A DNA stretch of 64,000 nt from the NCBI GenBank assembly GCA_023390905.1, contig JAEWBY010000051.1, positions 1-64,000 of the forward strand. Reading direction: 5' to 3'. Origin of the DNA: Pseudomonadota bacterium. GTDB lineage: Bacteria; Pseudomonadota; Gammaproteobacteria; Xanthomonadales; Xanthomonadaceae. Numbering within the stretch: position 1 is the first letter of the stretch; every line of letters starts with the position of its first letter. Below, piece by piece: positions 25,350 through 34,161 of this stretch. The notes beneath the pieces are model-generated. The model saw only the letters and a program-made list of their open reading frames with translations. It ran no database searches and was not told the DNA's origin. The position numbers and the translations under genes are program-made.

Positions 25350-27529
25350 CCACCGCACCGGAAAGCCCCACGCCTCCCTTCGATGAAGACATGCCGCGGC
25401 ACGTGCCGCGCACCGAATACAAGTTCTCGCATGTCACCACGCAGCGCTACCTGCCCACGCCGGGCAAGGCGCCGGGCTGGCCGTTCGCGGAAATCGGTCA
25501 CTGGAAGATCGACGTCAATGCGACCTCGGCCGACTGGATCGCCGAGCTGCGCGACTGGCGCCGCGAGCATCTGACCCGCATCGGTTACGACGACGCGAAC
25601 TATCGCCGGCCCGAACTGCAATGGGCGCAGCGCAATTTCGTGCATGCGCAGATGATGGTCGAGGATCGCTATTTCTACGATCCGGTGGAAGGCCGCTACA
25701 CCGTCGATCGCTATCTCGATGATCTGGAAGCGCGCTTCGGCGGGCTGGACAGCGTACTGATCTGGTACGTCTATCCGAACATCGGCATCGATGATCGCAA
25801 CCAGTTCGACATGGCCGCGGATCTGCCGGGCGGCATCGCGGGGCTGAAGAGCGCGGTGGATGATTTCCATCGTCGCGGCGTGCGCGTGTTCCTGCCGACG
25901 ATGCCGTGGGACAACGGCACGCGCGCGCAGGGCGAGCCGGACTGGAAGGCGATCGCGCGACTGGTCAAGGAGACGGGCGCCGACGGCATCAACGGTGACA
26001 CCTACAACGGCGTGCCGCGCGCGTTCTTCGACGCCTGCGAGGCACTGGGCCGGCCGGTGGTGGTGCAGCCGGAATCGACGATCAGCGCCGAGGAGCACCT
26101 GATCTGGAACGTGCAGAGCTGGGGCAAGAAGGCACCGAACGAAGTGATCCCGCCGGTGGCCAAGTTCAAGTGGCTCGAACCGCGCCACATGATCAACTAC
26201 GAGAACCGCTGGGGCCGCGATCGCAACCACGATCTGCAATACATCTTCTTCAACGGCATCGGCTACAACGCGTGGGAGAATATCTGGGGCATCTGGAACC
26301 AGTTCACGCCGCGTGATGCCGAATCGCTGCGCCGCATCGCCACCATCGAGCGCCAGTTCGCTCCGCTGATGGTCGCGCGCGAGTGGACGCCGTATTACCC
26401 GACGCTGCAGCGCGGCGTGTTCGCCAGCCGCTTCCCCGGCGAGGGCCGCGCCCTGTGGACAATCGTCAACCGCAACGAATACGAGGTGCAGGGCGAACAG
26501 ATCGCCGTGCCGCACCAGCAGGGACGCCGCTACTACGACGTCTGGAACGGTGCGCAGGTGCATCCATTGATCCGGGGCGACCAGGCGATCATCGAGATGG
26601 AGCTGGAAGGGCGCGGATTCGGCGCGTTGCTGGCGGTGGATGGCGAAAGCCACAGCGTCCTGGACGAATTCCTCGCGCGCATGGCCGAACTGGCGCGCGT
26701 GCCGCTGCGCACGCTTTCCAATCGCTGGCACGCGATTGCGCAGCAGATCACGCCGATCGCGCCGACCCCCGTGCAGGCGCAGGCGCCGGCCGGCATGGTG
26801 ACGATCCCGCCGGGCGAGTTCGTGTTCGTCGTCGGCGGCATCGAAGTCGAGGGCCAGACCTGGGAAGGCCTGGACGTGCAGTATCCGTGGGAACACAGTG
26901 CGCGCCGGCATCATCGTCGCCGCATGCAGATGAAGGCTTTCCACATCGATCGCCATCCGGTGACCAATGCGCAGTTCAAGCGTTTCATCGACCAGAGCGG
27001 CTACGCGCCCCGGGATGCGCACAACTTCCTGCGCCACTGGATCGACGGCGCTCCGGCGCCGGGCTGGGACAACAAACCGGTGACGTGGGTGGCGCTGGAA
27101 GACGCGCGCGCGTACGCCGCGTGGGCCGGAAAGCGGCTGCCGCGCGAATGGGAATGGCAGTACGCCGCGCAGGGCACCGATGGCCGCGCGTATCCGTGGG
27201 GTGACGCATGGCGCGACGATGCGGTGCCGGCGATCAATCGCGAGCGCCGTCTGCGTGCACCGGATGACGTCGATGCGCATCCGCAGGGGGCCAGTCCGTT
27301 CGGTGTGATGGATCTGGTCGGCAACGTCTGGCAATGGACGGACGAATACAGCGACGAGCACACGCGCGCGGCGATCCTGCGCGGCGGCAGTGCGTACCAG
27401 CCGCAGACCTCGCACTGGTATTTCCCGCAGGCCTACCGGTTGGATCAGCACGGCAAGTACCTGTTGATGGCGCCGAGCAAGGATCGTTCGGGAATGGTGG
27501 GTTTCCGCTGCGTGGTGGACGCGGAGTAG
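25346..27529 (+). CDS. fusion of a sugar-hydrolase-like barrel with a C-terminal FGE/SUMF1-like domain
   Basis: A 727-residue protein without a signal peptide. Residues about 40-400 look like a TIM barrel of the glycoside-hydrolase type: LDSVLIWYVYPNIGIDDRN, RRGVRVFLPTMPWDNGT, GADGINGDTYNGVP (Asp), VVVQPESTIS (Glu), and a beta-sandwich-like part with FASRFPGEGRALWTIVNRNEYEV. From about residue 484 (MVTIPPGEFVFV) a formylglycine-generating-enzyme-like domain follows, with FHIDRHPVTNAQFKRFIDQSGY, PVTWVALEDARAYAAWAGKRLPREWEW, GNVWQWTDEY and RGGSAYQ. The two Cys of true FGE near RGGS are absent, so sulfatase activation is unlikely; the domain may bind ligand. It overlaps the kinase gene by four bases. 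Confidence 0.75.
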   Translation: MTTAPESPTPPFDEDMPRHVPRTEYKFSHVTTQRYLPTPGKAPGWPFAEIGHWKIDVNATSADWIAELRDWRREHLTRIGYDDANYRRPELQWAQRNFVHAQMMVEDRYFYDPVEGRYTVDRYLDDLEARFGGLDSVLIWYVYPNIGIDDRNQFDMAADLPGGIAGLKSAVDDFHRRGVRVFLPTMPWDNGTRAQGEPDWKAIARLVKETGADGINGDTYNGVPRAFFDACEALGRPVVVQPESTISAEEHLIWNVQSWGKKAPNEVIPPVAKFKWLEPRHMINYENRWGRDRNHDLQYIFFNGIGYNAWENIWGIWNQFTPRDAESLRRIATIERQFAPLMVAREWTPYYPTLQRGVFASRFPGEGRALWTIVNRNEYEVQGEQIAVPHQQGRRYYDVWNGAQVHPLIRGDQAIIEMELEGRGFGALLAVDGESHSVLDEFLARMAELARVPLRTLSNRWHAIAQQITPIAPTPVQAQAPAGMVTIPPGEFVFVVGGIEVEGQTWEGLDVQYPWEHSARRHHRRRMQMKAFHIDRHPVTNAQFKRFIDQSGYAPRDAHNFLRHWIDGAPAPGWDNKPVTWVALEDARAYAAWAGKRLPREWEWQYAAQGTDGRAYPWGDAWRDDAVPAINRERRLRAPDDVDAHPQGASPFGVMDLVGNVWQWTDEYSDEHTRAAILRGGSAYQPQTSHWYFPQAYRLDQHGKYLLMAPSKDRSGMVGFRCVVDAE

Positions 27530-27532
27530 CCC

Positions 27533-29431
27533 ATGACGGATTCCGTTCCCGCTTCGCGCGCGGGGCTGCGCGCCGTTCCCGCATCGTCGGTGCGGTTGGC
27601 CGGCGTACTCGGTGAAGCGATCGAAGCGAATCGTCGCGGCCGCCTGAGCCATTTCATCATCGATGAAGACAGTCCGGCGATCGCGATCTTCGGCGCCGAA
27701 CATGCGCGCCAGAACACCGAGGGCGACTGGTACGGCGAGCACGCAGGCAAATGGCTGGTGGCGACGGCCAAGGCGGTGGCGCGCAGCGATGATGCGAGCC
27801 TGCGCGCGTCGCTGCGCCGCGTCGCCGATTTCCTCGTGTCGCGGCAGGATGCGGACGGCTACCTCGGCAACTACGCGCCGGCGCGCCGCTTCATGCATCC
27901 GCAACCGCCCAGGCCGGTCACCTGGGACGGCGCGCCGGCTCTGCGCACCTGGGATATCTGGACGCACAGCTATCTGATCCTGGGCCTGATCGAAACCTGG
28001 CGCGCACTGGATGACGAGCGCTATCTTGCCGCCGCGCAGGGCATCGGCGATCTGTGCTGGCGGACGTTCGGCGAGGCCGGCCTCGACATCACCACGCTCG
28101 GCAATCATTTCGGCATGTCGGCCACGGTGCTGATGGATCCGGCGGTCGAACTGTATTTCGCCACCGGCGATCAACGCTATCTGATGCTGGCCGAGCGCAT
28201 CGCCGAACAGGCCGACGCCGAGCCGCGGCTGGCCTTGATCACGCGCGCGCGAGAAGGCGCCGATGCATCGGAAATCGCCACCGGCAAGGCATATCAGCTG
28301 GCGTGGAATCTGGTCGGCCTGTGCAAGCTGCATCGGGCCACCGGCAAGGCGGCGTATGGCGAGGCCGTGGATCGCCTGTGGCGCAACATCCGCGATCATC
28401 ATCTGACGCTGGGCGGCGGCCCGTGGGGTGGCGTGGCGCATCGATCACGCGAAGTCTTCAATCCGGCGATGGTGTTCGATCCGCAGGCCTACGTGGAGAC
28501 GTGTTCGATCCTGGCGTGGCTGCAACTCAATCGCGAACTGCTGTTGCTGACCGGCCAGGCCCGCTACGCCGAGGAGATCGAGCGCACGGCCTACAACGAT
28601 CTGCTCGGCGCCGCCGCGCCCAACGGCGAGGACTGGTGCTACTACTCGTTTCCGAACGGCCCGCGCGTGCACACCACGTACTGGCGCTGCTGCAAATCCA
28701 GCGGTGCGATGGCGTGGGAGGAACTGGCGCCGCTGGCCTACGGCGTGACCGATGCCGGCGAACTCCAGGTCAACCTCTACACGCCAGGCCAGGCGCGCGT
28801 GCGGCTGCCGGCGGGTGAGGTGGTGATCCAGCAATGCGGCGACTATCCGTTCGAAGGCGCCATCGCTTTTTCATTGAAGCTGGATGCCGCCGCGGCCTTC
28901 ACCGTGCGATTGCGGCATCCGGAATGGGCGCACTACCTGCAACTGCGCATCAACGGTGAAGCGGTGCAGGCCGAGCTCGTCGATGGCTGGATCCACCTGC
29001 ATCGCACCTGGCGTGAGGGCGACACGATCACGATCGATCTGCCGATGAAGCCGGAACTGCATCGCCGCACGTACCGCAATGTGCAGGAATCGCGTGCGCC
29101 GGATGGATCGCCGGTGCATCAGCAGGTATTGCGTTACGACTACGTCGGCCTGACGCGCGGGCCGCTGGTGTACGCGACCACCCTGATCGATGGTTACAAG
29201 CATCAGGACACCGTGCGCCTGCCCGCGGCGCCGCTGGACGAATGGTCGCGCGGGATCGCGAACGAAGACGGTGAACCCGGCTGCGACATCGAACTGGTAT
29301 TCGAGGATCGCGCGCCGCTGCGGTATTCGCCCTACTATCGCGCCGGTGGCCGTGCCGATGGCGCATGGCGGATCGGTTGGCTGGCGCTGGCGCCGGAATG
29401 GACGCGTCCGGATGTGACGCAATCGGAATAA
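27533..29431 (+). CDS. GH127-family beta-L-arabinofuranosidase (DUF1680)
   Basis: A 632-residue protein of the GH127 family: an alpha/alpha barrel followed by beta-sandwich domains. The zinc/catalytic site pattern is visible as YVETCS (Glu322, Cys324) and WRCCKSSG (Cys386, Cys387), matching the Glu-x-Cys plus Cys-Cys pattern of the characterised bifidobacterial enzyme, in which one of the paired Cys is the nucleophile. Family members release beta-linked L-arabinofuranose from plant hydroxyproline-rich glycoproteins and pectin side chains. No signal peptide is evident, so it probably works in the cytoplasm on imported fragments. It starts 3 bases after the FGE-fusion gene and is the last gene of the coupled operon. 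Confidence 0.9.
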   Translation: MTDSVPASRAGLRAVPASSVRLAGVLGEAIEANRRGRLSHFIIDEDSPAIAIFGAEHARQNTEGDWYGEHAGKWLVATAKAVARSDDASLRASLRRVADFLVSRQDADGYLGNYAPARRFMHPQPPRPVTWDGAPALRTWDIWTHSYLILGLIETWRALDDERYLAAAQGIGDLCWRTFGEAGLDITTLGNHFGMSATVLMDPAVELYFATGDQRYLMLAERIAEQADAEPRLALITRAREGADASEIATGKAYQLAWNLVGLCKLHRATGKAAYGEAVDRLWRNIRDHHLTLGGGPWGGVAHRSREVFNPAMVFDPQAYVETCSILAWLQLNRELLLLTGQARYAEEIERTAYNDLLGAAAPNGEDWCYYSFPNGPRVHTTYWRCCKSSGAMAWEELAPLAYGVTDAGELQVNLYTPGQARVRLPAGEVVIQQCGDYPFEGAIAFSLKLDAAAAFTVRLRHPEWAHYLQLRINGEAVQAELVDGWIHLHRTWREGDTITIDLPMKPELHRRTYRNVQESRAPDGSPVHQQVLRYDYVGLTRGPLVYATTLIDGYKHQDTVRLPAAPLDEWSRGIANEDGEPGCDIELVFEDRAPLRYSPYYRAGGRADGAWRIGWLALAPEWTRPDVTQSE

Positions 29432-29572
29432 GGACATCGATGCGCATCGTGATCTTCCCGCTCAAGCAAGAATTTGTCGGCGCTGAACATATGCGGCCGC
29501 ACTGTTTCCATCCGCGTGCGCGGGCGAGACTTTCCTCAGTGGCGGCTGCAGTGCCTGACGGACAACGTACCC

Positions 29573-30754
29573 ATGGATAAGTCTCCTTTCGATCTCGTGC
29601 AACGCCAGGGACCGGCCGGCCCGCTGGAAGGCGTCAAGGTGCTGGATCTGAGCGCGTATATCGCCGGCCCGTACGGGTGCACGCTGCTGGCCGATCAGGG
29701 TGCGCGCGTGATCAAGATCGAACCGCCGGATGGCGACAACCTGCGCAAGTATCCCTCGACGCTGCAGGCCGAAAGCCGCGCCTTCATGGGCGTGAACCGC
29801 AGCAAGATCGGCATCACGCTGGATCTCAAATCGGCCGAGGGCATCGCCGCGCTGCTGCGCATGGTGCGCGAGGCTGATGTACTCGTGCACAACTTCCGTC
29901 CTTCCGTGCCGAAGCGGCTGGGCATCGATTTCGATCGCCTGAGCCTGATCAATCCGCGCCTGATCTATTGCGCCGTCACCGGCTATGGCGAGCGGGGCCC
30001 GATGAAGGACAAGGCGGGCTACGACCAGGTCCTGCAGACGATGACCGGCATGTGCACCTTGCAGGGCAAGCGTGGCGGTGCGCCGGAGATCATCTATGGC
30101 TCGGTGGTGGACTATTACGCCGCGGCCTTGCTGGCGGCCGGCGTATCGTCCGCGCTGTTCGAACGCGAGCGCAGCGGGCGCGGGCAGTTCGTCGGCGTGT
30201 CGTTGCTGCGCAGCGCATTGACGATGCAGTCGGCGCGGATGATCTGGGCTGAAGGCGAATCCCTCGACATCGGTCGCGACATGCGTTCCGGTGGCGTCAC
30301 CGGCATCCATCCGGCCAAGGATGGCTACATCTATATCTCCGCCAACACGCCGCGCTTCTGGCAGGCGCTGTGCGACCGGACCGGCCTGCATGCGCTGGCC
30401 GATGATGCGCGCTACGACACCGTGCGCAAGCGTGCCGAACACGCCGGCGAGATCATTCCGTTGCTGCACCAGGCATTGTCCGCGCGCAGCGCCATGGAAT
30501 GGGAAACCGTGTTCGGCGATGAAGTGCCCTGCGCGGCCGCGAGGCGGATCGAGGACATGTTCAATCATCCGCAGGTGGTGGCCGAGGACATCGTGGCCAA
30601 CATCGATCACCCGGTGGTGGGGCGCTATCGCGGAGTGACCCGGCCCATCGCCTTCGGACGCACCCCGGGGCCGGCGCCATTTGCCGCGCCGGTATTCGAT
30701 CAACACACCGACGCAGTGCTTTCGACGGTGCGGCCAGTCGACGCGCTCGGCTGA
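29573..30754 (+). CDS. CaiB/BaiF-family (class III) CoA-transferase
   Basis: A 393-residue enzyme of the class III CoA-transferases: GPLEGVKVLDLSAYIAGPYGCTLLADQGARVIKIEPP at the N-terminus, the VRE-DVLVHNFRPSVPKRLGID block, and the catalytic Asp expected in KAGYDQVLQT. These move CoA between carboxylic acids in the cytoplasm. The ATG at 29573 is chosen because the fold starts soon after; the frame is open upstream but has no family sequence. It lies 141 bases behind the GH127 gene, so it may have its own promoter. With the CitE-like lyase at 16.2 kb it could form a CoA-dependent acid pathway; that link is inference. Confidence 0.87.
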   Translation: MDKSPFDLVQRQGPAGPLEGVKVLDLSAYIAGPYGCTLLADQGARVIKIEPPDGDNLRKYPSTLQAESRAFMGVNRSKIGITLDLKSAEGIAALLRMVREADVLVHNFRPSVPKRLGIDFDRLSLINPRLIYCAVTGYGERGPMKDKAGYDQVLQTMTGMCTLQGKRGGAPEIIYGSVVDYYAAALLAAGVSSALFERERSGRGQFVGVSLLRSALTMQSARMIWAEGESLDIGRDMRSGGVTGIHPAKDGYIYISANTPRFWQALCDRTGLHALADDARYDTVRKRAEHAGEIIPLLHQALSARSAMEWETVFGDEVPCAAARRIEDMFNHPQVVAEDIVANIDHPVVGRYRGVTRPIAFGRTPGPAPFAAPVFDQHTDAVLSTVRPVDALG

Positions 30755-30896
30755 CGGTTGCGGCGTTCCTCCCCGGCCCTGCCGGGCAGGGCTTCGATGC
30801 GCGTTGTTCACGGTCCGATCCGGGGCCGCTCGACCGACTGACCGCCCGGACAGTGCGTTTGGCGTAGCATGGGCGCTCGTTTTCGCTGCCCCACCG

Positions 30897-31916
30897 ATGT
30901 CCGTGTCCCCCTCCCGTCCGGTTTCCGCCCGCATCCAGGCCGACCAACTGCGCCTTTCCGTCGCCCCGATGATGGACTGGACCGATTCGCACTGCCGCGT
31001 ATTCCATCGTCTCTTGTCACCGCATGCTCGGCTGTACACCGAGATGGTCCATGCGCAGGCCGTGATCCATGGCGATCGCGATCGCCTGCTGGGTTTCGAT
31101 CCGGTGGAGCATCCGGTGGCGCTGCAACTGGGAGGCAGCGAACCGGGCCTGCTGGCGACCGCGGCGCGCATCGGCGAAGAGTGGGGCTATGACGAGATCA
31201 ACCTCAATGTGGGGTGTCCGTCCGATCGCGTGCAGGCCGGGCGCTTCGGCGCGTGCCTGATGAAGGAGCCGGCGCTGGTGGCCGACAGCGTGGCGGCGAT
31301 GATCGCGGCCGTGGCAATTCCGGTGACGGTGAAATGCCGCCTCGGCGTGGACGAGATGGAGGATTACGACCGTTTCCGCGCCTTCATCGACACGGTCGCC
31401 GATGCCGGTTGCACCACGTTCTTCGTGCATGCGCGCAAAGCCTGGCTGCAGGGCCTGTCACCGAAGGAAAACCGCGAGATCCCGCCGCTGCGCTACGAAT
31501 GGGCGCATCGGCTCAAGCGCGAGCGTCCCGAACTGGATGTGGCAATCAATGGCGGCATCAACACCGTGGCGGACGTCCAGGCCCATTTGAGCCAGATGGA
31601 TGGCGTGATGCTCGGACGCGCGGCGTATCACGAGCCATATCTGCTGCACGAACTGGAAGTGGCGTTGTGGGGTGCGCAGCCGCGCAGCCGGGGTGATCTG
31701 CTGCGCGCACTGCGACCGTATGTCGAGCAGAAGCTCGCTCGCGGCGTGGCCTTGAAGCACATCACGCGCCACGTGCTCGGGTTGTTCCATGGCCAGCCGG
31801 GCGGCCGCATGTTCCGCCAGATCCTCAGCGAAGGCGCGCATCGCCCCGGCGCGGACTGGTCACTGATCGAACAGGCGCTCGCGGCCACGCAGGCGCGGCT
31901 GTCGCCCGCGGCTTGA
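30897..31916 (+). CDS. dusA: tRNA-dihydrouridine(20/20a) synthase DusA
   Basis: A 339-residue flavoenzyme. It shows LSVAPMMDWTDSHCRVFHRLL, the DusA-specific opening, the FMN-barrel segment NLNVGCPSDRVQAGRFGACLM with the catalytic Cys, VKCRLGVDEMEDYDRF, and GINTVADVQAHL for the phosphate site. It reduces uridines 20 and 20a in the tRNA D-loop. The ATG at 30897 is used because it gives a normal short lead; the longer frame upstream is not conserved-looking. It is four bases from the next gene, probably in one transcript. Confidence 0.95.
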   Translation: MSVSPSRPVSARIQADQLRLSVAPMMDWTDSHCRVFHRLLSPHARLYTEMVHAQAVIHGDRDRLLGFDPVEHPVALQLGGSEPGLLATAARIGEEWGYDEINLNVGCPSDRVQAGRFGACLMKEPALVADSVAAMIAAVAIPVTVKCRLGVDEMEDYDRFRAFIDTVADAGCTTFFVHARKAWLQGLSPKENREIPPLRYEWAHRLKRERPELDVAINGGINTVADVQAHLSQMDGVMLGRAAYHEPYLLHELEVALWGAQPRSRGDLLRALRPYVEQKLARGVALKHITRHVLGLFHGQPGGRMFRQILSEGAHRPGADWSLIEQALAATQARLSPAA

Positions 31917-31920
31917 TCCG

Positions 31921-32835
31921 ATGCTCACCCGCGATATCGAGGCCTTCTCTGCACGCGCCAAGGATTGCGCAGCGGACTTCGGACCGGCGACCGCGCGCGC
32001 CGCCTTTGTCGTGATGCCGGAAGGATTCATGCGCGCCGAGCAATCCGCGCTGGACAACCGCTACATGGCGGCGGCCGACGCCTTCGACGCCGAGGCCGCG
32101 ATGCGCCAGCACCACGAACTGCAGCGGCGGCTCTCCGATGATCTGCCGGTGATTGCGTTTCCGGGCTCGCCGAACACGCCCGACGCGGTCTATCCGAACA
32201 ATGTATTCGCCACCGCGCCCGGCCGGCTGATCATCGGGCGGATGCGGCATCCGGTACGCCAGCGTGAAGCATCCCGCCCGGATATCCGGCGGTATTTCAG
32301 CGAGGTCATGGGCTATACGGTCCATGACCTGTCCACGCAGCCGCATCCCTGCGAGCTGACCGGTGCGCTGGTCATCGATCGCGCGCGGGGCCTGGGCTTC
32401 TGCGGGCTCTCCGAGCGCTGCGATGAAGCCGGCGCCGCGCTGATGCATGAGGCCTTCGGCCTGCGTGCCACGTTGATGTTCGATCTGGCCCCGGGCGAAT
32501 ACCACACCAATGTGGTGCTGGCGGTGCTCGCCGGGCGCGCGGCATTGATCTGCCCTGATGGCTTTGCCGACGCGGCGGTGCCCGCCGCCCTCTCTCGGCT
32601 GTATGCGCCGCACGCGGTGTGGTTGTCGTCGGCGGAACAGGCGGCCTTTGCCGGCAATGCGATCTCACTTTCCACGGACCGGGTGTGGATGAGCCGAAGC
32701 GCCGCGCAAGCTCTGGAAGCCCCGCATCGGCGGGCGCTGGAGCAGGGCGCCGGGCTGGTGGTCGAATCGGTGGAGATCGGAGCCATCGAGCGCGGCGGTG
32801 GTTCGCTAAGATGTTGTGTGGCCGAGATTTTCTGA
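31921..32835 (+). CDS. amidinotransferase/deiminase-fold hydrolase (CtlX/DDAH-like)
   Basis: A 304-residue enzyme of the guanidino-group-modifying fold. An acidic substrate block is seen in FPGSPNTPDAVYPNNVFAT, a catalytic His in PGEYHTNVV, and the nucleophilic Cys in ERGGGSLRCCVAEIF near the C-terminus. Family members hydrolyse arginine, citrulline or methylated arginines. The CtlX subgroup carries the arrangement seen here, but its exact substrate is not certain. It follows dusA directly. An arginase is encoded 6.7 kb downstream. Confidence 0.8.
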   Translation: MLTRDIEAFSARAKDCAADFGPATARAAFVVMPEGFMRAEQSALDNRYMAAADAFDAEAAMRQHHELQRRLSDDLPVIAFPGSPNTPDAVYPNNVFATAPGRLIIGRMRHPVRQREASRPDIRRYFSEVMGYTVHDLSTQPHPCELTGALVIDRARGLGFCGLSERCDEAGAALMHEAFGLRATLMFDLAPGEYHTNVVLAVLAGRAALICPDGFADAAVPAALSRLYAPHAVWLSSAEQAAFAGNAISLSTDRVWMSRSAAQALEAPHRRALEQGAGLVVESVEIGAIERGGGSLRCCVAEIF

Positions 32836-32856
32836 GCGTTCTGGAAACTGAATACG

Positions 32857-32882
32857 GTTCAGGAACTTGTGGATAAGTTCAG
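32857..32882 (+). promoter_or_regulatory. direct GTTCAG repeats upstream of the secreted-protein/phoPQ genes
   Basis: Two GTTCAG hexamers start 20 bases apart (32857 and 32877), close to two helical turns, and a further CTGAA (32849) and ATTCAG (32946) lie nearby. PhoP-type regulators bind direct hexamer repeats, so this could be an autoregulatory site for the locus encoding PhoP. The spacing differs from the classic 11-base PhoP box, so confidence is low. Confidence 0.3.
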
Positions 32883-32983
32883 ACCGGATTCACTGCGCAG
32901 CGCCAAAACTCTGCGTCCACTGGTCTGGGAGTGGTTTCGGGATTCATTCAGTTTGAAGTACCGAGATCCGTTACGATTCTGTT

Positions 32984-33412
32984 ATGCGCAGCACATTCTA
33001 TTCATTCCTGTTTGCGATGTCGCTGGCGGCCGGACTTGGGGCCGCGGGTGGCGCGCATGCGCAGGATTGGGGCGGGCAGGGCCAAGGGCCGGCGCAGCAG
33101 AATGCCGGCAACCGCGGCATGCCGCGCGCTGCGTTCGGGCGACCGGAACCGCGCAGCGACAACAACCACAATTCCCTTTCCGATTCGGTACGGCGGATTC
33201 AGCGCGAACCGGGCGTGCGCGTGCTGAGCGCCGAACGTGTTCCGTTCGATGGACGTGACATCAACCGCATCAAGTATGTCGATGAGCATGGGCGCGTGCG
33301 CTACATGGATGATGCCGGCGGCAGCCGTCGCCGCTCGTCGACGCCGCCGGATCCGTCGCCACCGCCCGGCATGCAGCCGCCTGCACGTGGCGATAACCCT
33401 TACCAACCCTAG
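32984..33412 (+). CDS. small exported protein upstream of phoP (PepSY-like core)
   Basis: A 142-residue secreted protein. The signal peptide ends near AHAQ (about residue 27). A Gly/Gln/Asn-rich linker is followed by a conserved core, SLSDSVRRIQREPGVRVLSAERVPFDGRDINRIKYVDEHGRVRYMDD, which resembles the PepSY/YpeB type of small regulatory periplasmic domain, and then a Pro-rich tail. It lies 62 bases in front of phoP on the same strand and may modulate the PhoQ sensor or be controlled by it. That role is inference from position. Confidence 0.75.
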   Translation: MRSTFYSFLFAMSLAAGLGAAGGAHAQDWGGQGQGPAQQNAGNRGMPRAAFGRPEPRSDNNHNSLSDSVRRIQREPGVRVLSAERVPFDGRDINRIKYVDEHGRVRYMDDAGGSRRRSSTPPDPSPPPGMQPPARGDNPYQP

Positions 33413-33474
33413 TCTTACGTACAATCGTTCGTAGGCACGTGCAGCCCGCTGCACCGCATTTCTAAGGAGAGTCC

Positions 33475-34161
33475 ATGCGTATCCTGCTGGTCGAAGACGA
33501 AGCCCCTCTGCGTGAAACCCTGGCTGCGCGCCTCAAGCGCGAAGGCTTCGCCGTCGATGCCGCGCAGGACGGCGAGGAAGGCCTGTACATGGGCCGTGAG
33601 GTGCCGTTCGACGTGGGCATCATCGACCTGGGCCTGCCGAAGATGTCCGGCATGGAACTCATCAAGGCCCTGCGCGACGAAGGCAAGAAATTCCCGATCC
33701 TCATCCTCACCGCGCGGTCGAGCTGGCAGGACAAGGTGGAAGGCCTCAAGCAGGGCGCCGACGACTATCTGGTCAAGCCGTTCCATGTGGAAGAGTTGCT
33801 CGCGCGCGTCAACGCGCTGCTGCGCCGTGCCGCGGGCTGGAGCAAGCCCACGCTGGAATGCGGACCGGTCGCGCTGGACCTGGCGGCGCAGACCGTCAGC
33901 GTCAATGGCAGCAACGTCGATCTGACCAGCTACGAGTACAAGGTGCTCGAGTACCTGATGATGCACGCTGGCGAACTGGTCTCGAAGGCCGATCTGACCG
34001 AGCACATCTACCAGCAGGATTTCGACCGCGATTCCAACGTGCTCGAAGTGTTCATCGGCCGCCTGCGCAAGAAGCTGGACCCCGATGGTGAACTCAAGCC
34101 GATCGAGACGGTGCGCGGTCGCGGCTATCGCTTCGCAATTCCGCGCACCAACGAGGGCTGA
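33475..34161 (+). CDS. phoP: OmpR-family response regulator PhoP
   Basis: A 228-residue two-domain regulator. The receiver domain has the acidic pair in LLVEDEA, phosphoacceptor Asp51 in IIDLGLPKMSG, and Lys101 in YLVKPF. The winged-helix output domain ends with IGRLRKKLDPDGELKPIETVRGRGYRFA, as in OmpR/PhoB proteins. The length and the paired sensor fit PhoP, which controls responses to low magnesium, antimicrobial peptides and host conditions. A consensus ribosome site (AAGGAGAG) precedes the ATG. The stop overlaps the sensor-kinase start (TGATG). Confidence 0.93.
   Translation: MRILLVEDEAPLRETLAARLKREGFAVDAAQDGEEGLYMGREVPFDVGIIDLGLPKMSGMELIKALRDEGKKFPILILTARSSWQDKVEGLKQGADDYLVKPFHVEELLARVNALLRRAAGWSKPTLECGPVALDLAAQTVSVNGSNVDLTSYEYKVLEYLMMHAGELVSKADLTEHIYQQDFDRDSNVLEVFIGRLRKKLDPDGELKPIETVRGRGYRFAIPRTNEG

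Noticed and set aside
26795..27529. Sulfatase-activating formylglycine enzyme
   Set aside because: The active-site cysteine pair is absent and no sulfatase gene is seen in the window.
26795..27529. Variable-protein target of a diversity-generating retroelement (FGE-like/C-type-lectin fold)
   Set aside because: No reverse transcriptase, template repeat or second copy of the 3' end was found.
25175..28441. Very long open frame antisense to the ribokinase, barrel-FGE fusion and GH127 genes
   Set aside because: Arg/Ala/His-rich shadow composition with no motif, and the sense strand encodes well-formed families; high GC makes such frames common.
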